A stretch of 64,000 nt of DNA from Nephrocerus scutellatus (taxonomy: Eukaryota > Arthropoda > Insecta > Diptera > Pipunculidae), in the NCBI GenBank assembly GCA_947095585.1, contig OX352763.1, positions 20,137,462 to 20,201,461 on the forward strand, read 5' to 3'. This document shows positions 1-16,527 of this stretch, one piece after another. A program made the translations under genes and the position numbers. Position 1 is the first letter of the stretch; each line of letters begins with the position of its first letter. A model generated the notes under the pieces. It was not told the DNA's origin. It made no database searches and saw nothing but the letters and a program-made list of their open reading frames with translations.

Positions 1-240
1 AAGGATTTTGACGTTAGCGCATGGGGCGAAATTGCATTATACTTCAGCCTTAACTCAACCGCTCAAGTTTGGTTGGGTTTATTTGGGTTTAACGAAACAC
101 AACTCTATTTTTTTTCATACACATAAACCTGAATTAACCCTGTGTTAGCTTGATCATGGAAAGAGTGTACCCTTTTCTCTAAAAATTGATTGAGTACTTT
201 GAGAACTTTGGAAGTATGACACTTGCTTCAAAAAGATGTA

Positions 241-640
241 TAAAAAACATAAAAAGTACAATTTTTCATGTAAATTCTTTAATCGGAGAAACACATGTGT
301 AATAAATTTAAAAAAAAAATTATTGAGTTTTTAAAAAATGTGTATGGAACACTGACAAACTGGATGACATTGGCTCGAAATCGGGACCGGTGGAGAGACT
401 TTTTGCGGAAGGCCAGGACCGGACCCCGGTTGTAGAGCCAAATATGATGATGATGATGATATGGTACACTGAGGCCCGAGGGGGCTCCAATTTTTAATAG
501 AAAGTGTTGTCACCAGAAAAACACATGTGTTTAATTAAAATCGGGCTTTGAAAAGTGGGTTAAAAATGTATCGCAGGACTCCACGATTGGCGAACAAAGA
601 GACACTCGCACGCGAATTTAGTATAGAGAATTTAAAAATA
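241..640 (+). repeat. Family A dispersed repeat, interrupted by a LINE tail
   Basis: This is one copy of a repeat seen many times in the window. Its left end is an A-rich block leading into ttttcatgtaaattcttta. Its right end reads cacgcgaatttagtatagag followed by aatttaaaaa. Between the ends is a monomer with 'gaggcccgagggggctcc', 'aatagaaagtgttgtcacc' and 'acacatgtgt'. A 104-bp RTE-type LINE 3' end is inserted at 356-459. Other copies start near 2178, 4880, 6318, 10890, 36215 and 44930. It looks non-coding. The class is not known; Helitron-like or foldback elements with central tandem repeats are possible. Confidence 0.7.
356..459 (+). mobile_element. RTE-like LINE 3' end with target-site duplication
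   Basis: The segment matches the 3' tail of the LINEs at 19988-21395 (minus) and 23708-24300 (plus): ctggatgacattggctc, a purine-rich gtggagagactttttgcgg, aggccaggaccggaccccgg, then a (GAT)n tail. It is flanked by a 13-bp direct repeat that matches at 12 of 13 positions (343-355 tatggaacactga; 460-472 tatggtacactga). That is the expected mark of target-primed insertion of a severely 5'-truncated copy. It sits inside a family A repeat, so family A was there first. Confidence 0.75.
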
Positions 641-1226
641 GCCAATTTTTGTCTTCTATGCTCGAACAAAGATCTTTTTTTATTAATATCAGGTAAACTA
701 TTGTTATATTTATAACGAACATTATTAATTTCAGTAAAAAAAAAAACATTATTATAATTAAAGCGAATTAAGAGCGAATTTTTGCTCTTAACCATATATA
801 GCAAGTAATCAATAAGAGCACACACGCCACAAACATGAATAAGCAATAGTGTTCTTTTGCATGCAGCATGTTAGATGACTGTTTAAATAAATTAATTAAT
901 GTTTGTGCATGCTGTTCATGTGATTTTAAATTTTTTATTTGTTTTTGTTTTTACTTATAAAATTGCGATCAATGAGTACAATTTGATTAGTTGTTAACCT
1001 CCATGTGGATATTACACTTAGTCAAAATAAATATATAATAAAGAATATGTGTTTAAAACTAATAACTGTGCAAAATGCATGTTTGTGTATTACACTGTAT
1101 GATAATAATTGTAATTTCGCATATGCAGTGAAACAATATCTTCTATATTCGATAGAAGACGACATGACAAGTATACTCTTCATACGAGTGTTATTTTTGA
1201 CACACATGACAACAATGAAAACTTGT
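641..1226. other. AT-rich 5' flank of gene 1, no feature seen
   Basis: AT-rich sequence upstream of the first Pho/YY1-like gene. It holds only short overlapping frames on both strands, with no recognisable domain, RNA gene or repeat. The promoter of gene 1 may lie here, but I see no clear TATA box or initiator that would fix a start site. Confidence 0.4.
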
Positions 1227-4085
<2,859 letters not shown>

Positions 4086-4879
4086 ATTATCCTGAATGTT
4101 ATAGTAATATTACTGTGTCACCGCATCCGCCACTAACGATATAATCGCAAAAACGATAATGATTTGTTGTTGTTGTAGCAGCTCCAGGTCTGTTAAACCA
4201 AAAAAATGATCTATCGTTGTCATCGCTGTCATTAAACCGAAACTTATGTTTGGTGTAACGAAACCGCTGCAGAAACTGTAAAACAAATCCTGTGAAATAT
4301 TAAATTTTTTTTACCAAAAAAAACTGGTTGTTGCAGATAATACACCAAAGGAATATCGAATGTCGAATACTTACTAACTAACTGTCAAAATTTAGATCTG
4401 TGCTTTTTTTCATTCTCCGAGAAAAGATTATTTCTCTGAGTCATATTTTTTTACACTCCAATAATCTTCGGATATGGCCTTTTAGCTCTGAAAAATTATA
4501 AAGAGCAGTTTTTGACAGCTGTAGTTGCTAGTTTATTTAAACATGAGACATATCGACCACTATGGGGCATTCTCTGTTAATAAAAAAAACACAACAGATA
4601 ATTTGTTTGACCAAAAAGTTATGATTATAAAAAGAAATAGACGGATAAATTATCGGACATCTTGGAACTCGGATTTCTCTGTTCTCTCCTATTTTTCGAC
4701 ATAAAAATAAAACACGCCTCTCAACAACAAACAAAATATCTTAAATATTTTTCACATAGGTGCGCATTTTCGCAATGACATTTATTTTTAAGTAAAATCA
4801 AATTATATTTTTTATCAAAGTTTGTACATCAAATCACATTGTGTTTACAAAATAACAAAACAAAAGAAAATAATATAAT
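4086..4879. other. Intergenic DNA between the tandem genes, nothing recognised
   Basis: AT-rich sequence after the gene 1 stop codon. It should contain the gene 1 3'UTR and poly(A) site, but I cannot fix either. Short frames on the minus strand (for example 4537-4734) have no recognisable domain and look random. Confidence 0.4.
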
Positions 4880-5612
4880 AAAAAAAAACCCATAAAAATT
4901 AAAATTTTTCATGTAAATTCTCTAATAACCAAAAGTATACTGAATTCCACTATAAATGCTGAAATATAAAAACACATACGAAACACTGCAACCCAACAAC
5001 AAAACAATCCCAATCGTAAAGCAAAGCTGCCCACAGCAGACAACGCACACAGAATGCAGTCATTGGGTCTATTCTTTTATTCAACCCGAGCGAGTATAGT
5101 TACCCGGAGTAGGTACACCGAGCGAATGTTACACGGCGTAAAAATGTTCAGTGTGTACACTGGGTAACTATACTCGCTCTTACTCTGCTTTACGCTGATA
5201 TTCATAACAAAGTAAAAAATAGGAAACTATGTATACACCGTGTCGTGCTCGGTTCAAAACAGAAAACACAGAGTACAGAGTAAAATTGCACCGGTTGAAT
5301 AAAAAAACACCGAGTAAATATTTGACATACACTGATCGCTCTGGTTGAATAAAAAACAGACCCACTATAGTATGAAATAATCTGATGCCGGAAAAAAATT
5401 TTGTATGGGAGCCCCCCGACCCCGCGGCCCGATCACTCTCAAATTTTAATAGAATAGACAATACACCGGAAATCTACAAAACTTGTGCAAAAATTTCAAT
5501 AAAATTGGACTTTGGGAAGTTGGTTAAAAATTTATCACAAAATCTGACTAGCCAGCCAGTCCGCCAGCCACGGGCACGCGAAGTTAATATAGAAAATATA
5601 AAAATGTATACA
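4880..5612 (+). repeat. Family A copy with a nested foldback element
   Basis: The left end (A-run, cccataaaaatt, ttttcatgtaaattctct) lies at about 4880-4925. The right part (gtatgggagccccccgaccc, agccagccagtccgcc, acgcgaagttaatatagaaa) is at about 5385-5612. The two halves are separated by other DNA, including the inverted-repeat element at 5064-5364. Confidence 0.6.
5064..5364. mobile_element. Foldback / MITE-like element (family E)
   Basis: The 301-bp segment has inverted ends: tgggtct, then ttttattcaaccc and gagcgag on the left; ctctggttgaataaaaaa and cagaccca on the right. A perfect 18-bp inner inverted repeat lies at 5088-5105 and 5162-5179 (gagcgagtatagttaccc and its complement). There is no coding capacity and no clear target duplication. 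I infer a non-autonomous DNA element; its superfamily is unknown. Confidence 0.6.
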
Positions 5613-5773
5613 TATGGAGTTAAATATTGAGAGTATCAACTATTTATTGAAAAGTTCGACTTAAAACTAAAGAACTAATTGAGATACATTTTACTTAACA
5701 GCTATGTCACCCTCACCATAAAGAGGCATATGCGTACGTGACTTTTAACATTCTGCTGATTGGACACATTTAA
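5613..5773. other. Short unassigned spacer
   Basis: AT-rich sequence between the nested family A copy and the 60-bp direct repeats. I see nothing recognisable. Confidence 0.4.
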
Positions 5774-5919
5774 TGTTCTATACGCAAGATCATCACAAAA
5801 TGATCTTGATCGTGATTTTTGTTTACGTTACATTTATTGTGTTTATTAGAAGCATTTTATGTTCTATACGCAAGACCATCACAAGATGATCTTGATCGTG
5901 ATTTTTGTTTAGGTTAATT
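5774..5919 (+). repeat. 60-bp direct repeat, two copies 86 bp apart
   Basis: Copies at 5774-5833 and 5860-5919 share 'tgttctatacgcaaga', 'catcacaa', 'atgatcttgatcgtgatt' and 'tttgttta', with only a few differences. Each holds several GATC motifs in a weak dyad (gatcatcac ... atgatcttgatc). It may be a local duplication or the remnant of a small element. Confidence 0.6.
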
Positions 5920-6317
5920 TTCGTGTGCGCGATCATTGCTGTAAGGAGATCATGCACATTACTTTATATGTTGAGATGGAGAGTGATGTCATTCTAGAAT
6001 CCACAGAACTACACTTTGTTACTAAAATTGATTCTAATTTATTTCAACTACAATTTCTCTGTAGTCCAAATATTATTTGTAATCGAAAACACCCGTTCAG
6101 TGCGTGCATTTGATAGCGAAAACTACAAGCTTTAATATATTTTTATAACTAATATGTTCTTCTTCAAAATGTTCAAAATGTTGTAACCATTTGTTATTTG
6201 GTAGGACCTCGTCATTTTTAAATTCTTTCTAGTAGTAGTAGTAGTAGTAATTGACTTTATTTCATTATAAATTTTACAAAGTGCTCTTCGGTGCAGACAT
6301 TGAGCAATTTTTATAAA
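5920..6317. other. Unassigned AT-rich spacer with a short (AGT)n run
   Basis: About 400 bp with a short trinucleotide run (tagtagtag...) at about 6230-6249 and no recognisable coding sequence. Confidence 0.4.
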
Positions 6318-6655
6318 AGTTTGGAAGTGATCGGGTCTCAGGGCCAAGGGGCACTCTTATACATCAAATAAAAATCAACCGAATTTTCCTAAAATTTTAT
6401 ACAAATATTGATAATCTCCAACGACAGCACTTATTGTAAAAAGTGATCGGGTCCCACTTTCACAAAACAAAACTAATTCTCTTCAAATTTTGTATACACG
6501 TATGTGTATCTTTGATGAGAACACATTCTGTAAAAATTTGGAAGTGATCTCCCATATAATTTTGTAATTAACCCGATTTTATTACTTTGCACACATGTGT
6601 ACCTGAGATTAGAGAATTTACATGGAAACTTTAAATTTTTATGGGTTTCTTTTTT
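6318..6655 (-). repeat. Family A copy, minus orientation
   Basis: Monomer words appear in reverse: 'gtttggaagtgatcgggtc', 'gataatctccaacgacagc', 'cacacatgtgtacc'. The copy ends at the reversed left terminus, gattagagaatttacatgg, followed by 'tttttatgggtttctttttt'. Its right terminus is missing. Confidence 0.6.
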
Positions 6656-6679
6656 GCTTCATTAATTTACTTGTTTCAA

Positions 6680-6845
6680 ATATCAGGGCAAAGAAATTTT
6701 ATATCAGCGTGCGTTTGTTTGTTTGTGCAATTGTCAGTTTGTCCACTCGTATATCTCGACTTCTATTATTGAGAATTTTATGAGACTTATTTTAAAACGA
6801 TTGCTGAGCGCTCGGCTTGTGATCTCGTAAATGTGAGATTTTTAT
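6680..6845 (+). repeat. Family B dispersed repeat
   Basis: It shares with 8335-8480 and the reversed copy at 16378-16527 the order gcgtgcgtttgtttgtttg, 'tatatctcgacttctat', 'gagacttattttaaaacga', 'gctgagcgctcggcttg'. No coding potential is seen. The origin is unknown. Confidence 0.55.
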
Positions 6846-7186
6846 TATTCCGGGTTTTTTCATAAAAGCAAAATCCTTTAAAACTATAATTCAGTTGAAT
6901 TGCAACTATCCACATGGCAAGCTGCGAAGCTCCGCTTTATTATCTAATGATTATATTCTTTTGATTAGATATGGCCTCTCGTTTATCTACAAAAATAAAA
7001 GATTATTACCTATTTTTATAAATAAAACAGATATTTACTTAAATTAATATTCATTGTGGAAAAAAATAACTCTTCTTCTATATAAACAAATGCGAGGCAC
7101 TGCATGCTTTTGTGTGCATCATTACTTATAATGACATTATTAATAATCGTGTAATGTATAGCGGTATTTTATTTAAATTCTAATTG

Positions 7187-7290
7187 GGAATTACAACAAC
7201 AATTGCACTGTCGAATTCCTTGCTGTTTGGCTGGTTTTGACATTCGAATTCGGATTCCAAATAAAATACAGCTTATATTGTTTTTAACAA
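7187..7290 (+). repeat. Gene 2 upstream block, repeated in inverse at 12095-12265
   Basis: The words 'gggaattacaacaacaatt', 'gcactgtcgaattcc', 'ttgctgtttggctggttttg', 'acattcgaattcgg' and 'attccaaataaaata' recur in reverse complement at 12095-12265 with an insertion. The two blocks bracket gene 2, about 4.8 kb apart. The block lies 150-250 bp upstream of the gene 2 ATG and could be promoter sequence. Confidence 0.65.
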
Positions 7291-7322
7291 ATAGGACATG
7301 ACAATTGAGAAATAAAAATTTT

Positions 7323-7443
7323 ACCGGCAGTGAACGTGTTAATGAAAAGTCCACTCTCTTTTTTTGCCGACCAACAGCAGAAACAATATGTCCGTTTCTA
7401 CTACTGTGTATTTCCGTTGGACCTATTAAAAAATTTCTTTGTG
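7323..7443 (+). promoter_or_regulatory. Conserved 5' block of gene 2
   Basis: This is the counterpart of 1227-1357. Its reading frame is open into the gene 2 ATG and includes an ATG at 7342. Gene 1 has a stop in the matching frame, and both genes share an ATG-TC(G/A) start at 1358 and 7444. I therefore take this block as 5'UTR or promoter rather than coding. Confidence 0.5.
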
Positions 7444-9876
<2,433 letters not shown>

Positions 9877-10889
9877 CAGAAACTTCTGGAAGAATTCTTT
9901 CGTGTTTTAAAAAACTTCAAATTTTCGGTTGGCTTAAAGAATTTTTTTTCACGTTGCTTTCATGACAAAAAGATCAAAAATTTTGATAATCACCAAAAAT
10001 TGAAAATGTCGATTTATTCACCATTTTGACTGACATCAAACTCAATGCAAGAATGAGAATAACTGAGTACGAATTTTGGTCGCAAATGTGCAAAACTTAC
10101 ATCTTAACCGCAAGTTCGTAGTATTAGTAGATTTTTTTGTAGTAGTATGATTTTTGATTCATGCGCATAATTAGATTTTACTTTAATGTCAACAGCAGTG
10201 TTGCTTTGGTGAGACTTTCTATCATTTCACCTAGTTTTGAGTACGCGAGTTGTCATCTCTACATAAGACAAAAGCGAACCGATTCAGATTTTTTTTACTA
10301 GAATCTATGTACTAGAATCATTCATTAAACCTAAGAAAGAAAAAACATCACATCAGATAAAAGTGTATGCTATACACCTCATACGTGTACGAACTGACAT
10401 CTGAGGTTCAGGTGAGTATTGCACATTTGCGACCAAAATTCCTACTCTGATTGCACACATCGAAGCTCAAAATGGAAAACTTCTGCTATTTGTCTTTAAA
10501 AAAATCACTTGTAGATCGAAAAAAAAATGTCCATTTGAATGTAGGTTTGATCCTCGATCCTCATCTCGTTTGGGTACCATTTTCTTTACAGTTTTTTTTT
10601 TAGTTATAATTAATTGTTTTGACAGGTTTTGTTTTTGTTTATGTATATTTTTTACAACATTACTTTTAGAAATAAGGTGAAAATGTATTCATAAACAAAT
10701 AAATATATAAACATGAAATGGATTTTATGCGGTGGTCCAGATAATGGTGAATTTGTTAGTGATATAACATAGAACCAGCAACCCAAGTCAAGGTTATCGA
10801 AATGAAAAACCGGGTTCAAAGATACACTAGTATGTTTCAGTTCAACATGTAGTGCTGCCGCTTGCGTTTGAATAAAGTTTAAAAACCAA
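9877..10889. other. Downstream of gene 2, nothing recognised
   Basis: AT-rich sequence after the gene 2 stop codon. The 3'UTR should lie here. An aataaa word occurs around 10700-10710 but it is not clearly a poly(A) signal. No coding sequence, RNA gene or known repeat is seen. Confidence 0.4.
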
Positions 10890-11045
10890 TCTGTAAAAAT
10901 TAAAAATGTAAATTCTTTAATCGGAGATAAACAAAGTGCAAAGTTTTATTAAAATCGGGTTAATTTTGAAAAAATGTCTATGGGGGCACCTCGGTTATGG
11001 GGCGCGGTCACTTTCAAATGTGTGCAAGTTTCAATAAAAATTGGT
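10890..11045 (+). repeat. Family A copy, truncated
   Basis: The left end (aaattaaaaatgtaaattctt, 'taatcggagata') is followed by one monomer (aaaatgtctatgggggcacc, 'ggggcgcggtcactttcaaa', 'tgtgtgcaagtttcaataaa'). The right terminus is absent. Confidence 0.6.
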
Positions 11046-11690
11046 TTTAAATTAAATTCAAATGACAACTTTTTGTTTCCCTCGTACATTGTGGAATACA
11101 TGTACAATGCATTTTTTGTTTTTGCTGATGACTATGCATTAAATTAATAATAATAAAATGTATTTAAAATGAATTGTTTTTGTTTTATATTACTTTAGAA
11201 AGTCATATTTATCAGCCGGATTGCCCTTTGTGCCGAATCAACTCAGAGTGCTCTTTTGTTTAAAACGAAAATCTCCAGAGAATCGATCTCAGTCACAGTC
11301 ATGCTAATTTTGTTTTCCTAAAAACTCTGCGCCAGAGCGCGCTCGTGCGCAGATTTTTTCAAAAGGGAAATCGAACAGGAAAGGCAAAAATCTTTCGTTT
11401 ACATTTTTGTTGTTGCATGTGTTGTTGTTGTGTTAGTATCAACAGGGGTAAATCTCCCAAAATATACAGATCTATTTTCGCTCTACGGTACATTGGTTTT
11501 TAAGGGGAAAGGAACAACTTGACAGCCAAAATGGCGCAGAGATTTTAGGAAAAAAAAGGGGTTGGGTTTCGCTAACATTTCAACAATCAACAACAACAAC
11601 GCAACTAACAAATAAACATTTTTCAGTTCATGGAAACGCTACTAGTTAGCGTCATTACTTCTACAAAAAGCGAGTGTTTCCTTTATTTCA
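11046..11690. other. Unassigned AT-rich sequence
   Basis: It contains short (GTT)n runs near 11410-11435 and (CAACAA)n near 11590-11600, which are simple-sequence patches. No gene is recognised. Confidence 0.4.
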
Positions 11691-11787
11691 TTCTAAACAT
11701 TCCGAATTTGACATAAGACGTCTTTTTCATTCATTCTTTGTATTCTATTCCTTTGGCTATTCTCTTATTTCTTCGGAATGTTTAGAA
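11691..11787. repeat. 16-bp perfect inverted repeat
   Basis: ttctaaacattccgaa at 11691-11706 and its exact complement at 11772-11787 could form a hairpin with a 65-nt loop. No target duplication or terminal feature shows that it is a transposon end. Confidence 0.6.
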
Positions 11788-12094
11788 CGTATTCTTTTTA
11801 TAATACTACGATAGGTAGAATAAACAGAATAATCTTTGGTCACGTGATTGATATTCTATTCCTTTTTTTTCTTTCTCTAGAAGGAAATAAAGAAAACACT
11901 CAGCACCAACCGATTATGTGGTATTTTTTTTTCTTGTGTTTGTATAACACCAAAAATTTAATGCCTTGCCTGTCGGTCGCCAGCGCCAACTTCAGGCAAG
12001 AAATACGTTATTACGTATCTATGCATACACAAAACCAACGAAAATGCGCGCCAAACGCAACAAACGAACACGACCAATTGTTGTTGTATGTGAA

Positions 12095-12265
12095 ACGTAA
12101 ACAAACGATCAGTGAATCCAATTCTTACATATGCATTAAAGCTGAATTTTATTTGGAATCAGAATCTAAATTCGAATGTCAAAACCAGCCAAAACCAGCG
12201 AAACAGCAAGTTTTCTTATTCCAAAGAGGATATAGATAGTGCAATTGTGTTGTAATTCCTTATTC
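12095..12265 (-). repeat. Inverted copy of the gene 2 upstream block
   Basis: Read on the minus strand, this holds the same ordered words as 7187-7290, ending in 'ccaaataaaattcagcttt', with about 30-40 extra bases inside. A 153-codon open frame on the plus strand (11778-12239) overlaps it but shows no domain and is not called. Confidence 0.6.
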
Positions 12266-12319
12266 CTGGGCAAATACAATACAACTTAAGATACATCCAT
12301 GTAGAGACTAATGTCGTTT

Positions 12320-12480
12320 TTTTCGAGGCTATTTACGGAATCATTTTGGAGTATTGTGCGTCTTTTGAGAGATCTTTTACTAGTCTTTTCGGGTTCTTTT
12401 GGGAATATTTTGTGGGTCTACTGAGGGTTTTTAGTGGTATTTTGGGAGTCTTTTGAGAGTATTTTGGAAATCTTATGGAT
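12320..12480 (+). repeat. Degenerate short-period repeat (tcttttgggagt-like)
   Basis: About 150 bp made of variants of tcttttg, tattttgg and gggagtctttt at irregular 12-20 bp spacing. It has strong strand asymmetry (T and G rich on plus). It resembles the complementary-type tract at 44575-44930. Confidence 0.55.
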
Positions 12481-15400
12481 TTTAGGCATGCATGTGTCAA
12501 TACCTAGTGAATGGCTATTATTACCAAGCCACACACACATTCACATCATTAGTGCTTACATTAACTCAAAATAAAGAATCAAAGATATTGTGTTTTTGTT
12601 GTAAACAAATGAACCATTTATTGGGTTCCATAAGCATATTGCAATATCGAAGATCGCGAAAGCGAACAAAACAAACGTACCAAATACAAATACATATGAA
12701 TGAATGACATTTGATGTATTCCGATATATGTATGGTAAACTAATAATACACACAATTACTTCTGGCTACGCGCAAATGCACTTCATCTTGTTTGTGTTTA
12801 GTTATATTTTCCTTTAAACCTCAAAACATCGTTCCACTATTGATCTACAATAAAGAGGTTTTTATTGTACATAGCTTTACAAAATGAAACAAGCAATCAT
12901 GAAACCTCAAACTATAAAATTGTCAATGTTAATTATTGGCGGATTAAAGGATTAAAGGATATATAAAGCACCACCACCACGCGGTGGTAAGAGAAAGGCA
13001 TGTGTGCAGGTAGCAAAACTCCCTGGAACAGCTACTAATAAATATTAAGAAGATCTTAAAATTCCCTATTCCTCCATCATTGTAAAATGATGTTCTCACT
13101 TATTGTGCAGTGTCTCTGCTTGAGACATCGCGTCCTTTCATAACCTTTAGCTATCCAGACTAAAATTGAAGAATTTTGAAAATTAACATATATCATTCTC
13201 GACTGAACGTCTCAAGATCGTTTAGTTTTCCGACTCAATCACTGTAATGACAATCGTTATTAATTACAATTAAATCCCGTTATGCCAGCGAAAAGCTTAC
13301 AATGTCAATAGGCCAATTCCCATGCATAAGCCAAATCATCGCACTTACTGTTGATAAGCCAAGATTTACACAATTTGGAGTGTCACATTTGAGGTGACCT
13401 CTATTGCCACCACCAACACTAGCAGAGTGTATGTCCAGAGTTTACGTGCAAATTATTTCCCCTTTCTGCAGGGATACCAATTTAAAACAATCGCAAACTG
13501 TCAGACGAACGAAACGGCGACAAAAGGCTGCAGCGTACACGTTTCTCCATTTAGCGTCCGGCTGTGTGTTAGAATTTAAGCGAGCAATGAATGCTGCTCA
13601 GCTTAGTGGCCGAGAAATCCCATGCGAGCGGGCAAGACGAACTTCAGTTCTCGCATTGTTCGTTGCAATAAATTGAAAATTACAGAGCGTTTAGCCTGGG
13701 AGTGATTTAATTATGGCATGTCTTACGAATACGCCTGCCACATCCCACATCCCATGCTACTGGATAGTTTCTGGCTAACAGAATGGCGGAACATGCCAAT
13801 TTCCTGCTGGCAAGTCGAAATTGGCATATCATACATGAAGACATCATCATTATCATCATCGTCGACTTGTCCATGCTTCGTGACACGATGATATAACGGA
13901 TAAATTGTAGTCAGAAAGCAACATGTCGCCATCATCGCAGTTTACCATTGGTCGCTGACGTGAATTGGAATGATGCGACCGCCGGCATGGGATTGTCTTT
14001 CAGGAAGGAGATAGTTCCGGTTTTCCTACTATGATAACGTAACATGATTATGCAATGTTTGTTGTTGCTTGAGATGATGTCCCACACGACACGTACTCAA
14101 ATAATTGCACAGAATTAATGGAAATTTAATTGCAACAACTGTTATTATGTATAGGAACTCCTTGCCGGTCAGCGGCTATTCAAAGTGCCTCTAGTTGATG
14201 TGCGTTATAAATCTAGTTATCTTGTTAACATTAAGACAATTTAGTGAAAGCTAAGCCGATCTACTGTTACTGTGATTAATTAACCTATCTTGCATATCGT
14301 TGTGCGGAATGATTTCTATCTTCTTAGATTCCTCTATAAATTTGGTGGAATAGGGAGAACAAAGGACACCAAGGGACTCAGTTTTGTGGCAGGGGTTTAA
14401 GATGACTCCAATTGTTCCTTGAAATCGTAACTCCCTATCTACTGTAGTCTCTTTCAAGTCAGATTTGGACGGCCAACTTTTTGGCTGCCTTAAGTGTTAA
14501 AGTCGAGTGCTTGTTTTGAGATGTTGCCTGCTATGTTTACCTGAAAGTGTGGGCAATACTCTGTGGATACTATTTATGCTATCCAACTTAAATAATCGAT
14601 GTAAAACAATATTAGAATATAACAAATTAAATTTAAGATTAACAACAATTTAATACATTGTTTAATAATTATTATGCAATCACAAAGAACAAAATGCTGG
14701 GTGCACCAAAACTCAAACAACTCCACTTGGTGATAACGAAGCGAAGTGGCCAACTACTCTCCGACATTCCCGCTTCTTTGCAAGTAAAGATAAACAGATT
14801 CGCAAATTACTTTCGAAAATGGAATTAAACAGACTGTCACGGAAGTTGTCAGATATTAAATAATAATAATATTCGGCGCGACAGACCATTGCGGTCCAAT
14901 GCCTAGCTTCTCGCAACCATTCGTGTTGAGCATGTATATTTTTGCACACAAATGGAAGGGACCTACAATTTAAGGCCGGATCCGAACGGCGAATTGAGAA
15001 GCTTTCCGTGACAAGTTATTACTCTCGGAACGTTTGTCACCCATTCATTTCCACTGAGCCACGGCACCCATCAGATCATCAGATATTACGATGAGAAAAC
15101 AGATCTATTTGGCCAATGAGTGGTCAATGTTTTTAATAAAATCATAATCGAGTTCAACTGGTCTATGAAGTCTCAGTGGATTGTATTGCACAAAGAAGCT
15201 ATCCAGTTGCTGGGTACAGTGAAGGTTTCGCTCTCGTGGTGACAGTTTGATGTTCTAATTGCTAATTGTACCAAGGGTACGGTTTCATTTTGCGTTATAG
15301 TTGCAAAGTTTTGACACCGACACTTTGCTACCCACCGGCACTCGATGGGTAAGGTGTCGTTTACTCAGCAAGATGGTGAAGAGAGAGCAAACAGACTACT

Positions 15401-15683
15401 TTCTCAGTTTGTTGTTCTTCTTAAATTCGGTTTCGGTTTGGCGTTCCAGTTGCACAGCGTTCACCACGAAAACTCTGTTACTTTTACAGCTTACCCATGG
15501 GTATAGTTTCAGGTTAGTTTTAAGTAATTGGAACGCGATATAAGAGACACTAGACGTTGGAAGAAAGACACCACAGTTGCGCGGCGAGTATTCAACTTAA
15601 AATAAAATGAGTAAAAGAGTAAATAGACACAAAAATCTCTCACAGAGAGTAAATACACAAACAAACAAAAACGGGAACGCATT
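12481..15683. other. Apparently unique non-coding DNA
   Basis: No frame here carries a recognisable domain. Patches such as 14950-15030 (gggacctacaatttaaggcc, 'ggatccgaacggcga') remind me of dispersed repeats common in higher flies, but I cannot confirm this from the window, as there is no second copy. The rest looks like ordinary intron or intergenic DNA. Confidence 0.4.
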
Positions 15684-15865
15684 AAAGGACCTTTCGTTTC
15701 GTCCGTTCTGGCGACGTATACAATTGACAGGCAATGGACGGAAGCGACGGAAAAAGTTGCCCAACTTTCAACTTTTCTCTCCAGAAAATATTTTGACAGT
15801 TCTCTCACAGCAGTTTGAAGTTTATTTTGGCATTTGTTTTGTTTGTCTGTACGGCGACAACGCAT
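15684..15865 (+). repeat. Family C element, truncated
   Basis: It begins ttaaaggacc, then matches the interior of 8841-9130: 'gaagcgacggaaaaagttg', 'caactttcaacttttctctc', 'tttgacagttctctc', 'cagtttgaagttta', 'tttggcatttg', 'gtctgtacggc'. The right inverted end is not recognisable. Confidence 0.6.
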
Positions 15866-15984
15866 TGATTGGGTCGCCTCTGTGCGTGTACACGTATACT
15901 GGCTTCAAATAATGCTACAATAACCCTACCACATTTTTCTTTCAATTCGGCTCTCAATTATTGTTTTTTGAAGCCGGTATACAC

Positions 15985-16085
15985 GCGACACACGCCACAC
16001 GCGTCGGAGTTGTTTTAAAACTAGTCCTATTAAGTTCTGACTGGTAGAAGCTAAGATATACGAGTTCCTATCAAAAACTTTCCAC
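15985..16085 (-). repeat. Family B fragment, minus orientation
   Basis: It matches the other family B copies in reverse: 'gttttaaaactagtcctatt', 'ctgactggtagaagc', 'taagatatacgag'. It is followed about 300 bp later by a longer copy in the same orientation. Confidence 0.5.
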
Positions 16086-16377
16086 TACTATAGACACACG
16101 AGCTGGTGTATTCTGCTATGCGAGTGACTACACACACCCGTGTATGTATATTTAGTTGTAATTCAGTCTAAAGACTAATTTATCTTAGAAGCCTAATAGT
16201 ATGCAACGTTAAATGTAGGTCTTTCATTCATAAGCGATACGTCATTCAGTCAAAATCGATTTCTGAAAAAAACTGAATAAAACACATTTGACTTTGCAAA
16301 CGTTTACGCTTAAAAAATCGATAGCTATGCGTAGATTGAGCATTTTTTCAGTTTCCTCAGGGATAGTAACCCCTATT

Positions 16378-16527
16378 AATGGAGAAATTACTCCATCGCA
16401 AGACGAGCGCTTACCAATTGTTTTAAAACAAGTCCCATTAAATGTTGACTGGTAGAAGCCGAGATATACGACACGACAAACAAACGTATACACGCTCGCT
16501 GGAAAAATTTTCTTGTCTTCCGAATGA
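16378..16527 (-). repeat. Family B copy, minus orientation
   Basis: Its reverse complement aligns through about 140 bp with 8335-8480, including 'gacaagaaaatttttc', 'gcttctaccagtca', 'gggacttgttttaaaacaat' and 'ggtaagcgctcgtcttgcg'. Confidence 0.65.

Noticed and set aside
7342..7443. Upstream in-frame ATG for gene 2
   Set aside because: The matching frame in gene 1 has a stop, and both genes share the ATG at 7444 / 1358. The upstream start remains possible but is less supported.
11778..12239. 153-codon plus-strand frame after gene 2
   Set aside because: No domain, odd composition, and it runs through the inverted upstream block, which is non-coding at 7187-7290.
14950..15030. Possible dispersed fly repeat (gggacctacaatttaaggcc ...)
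   Set aside because: It looks familiar from other fly genomes but has no second copy in the window, so I cannot support it.
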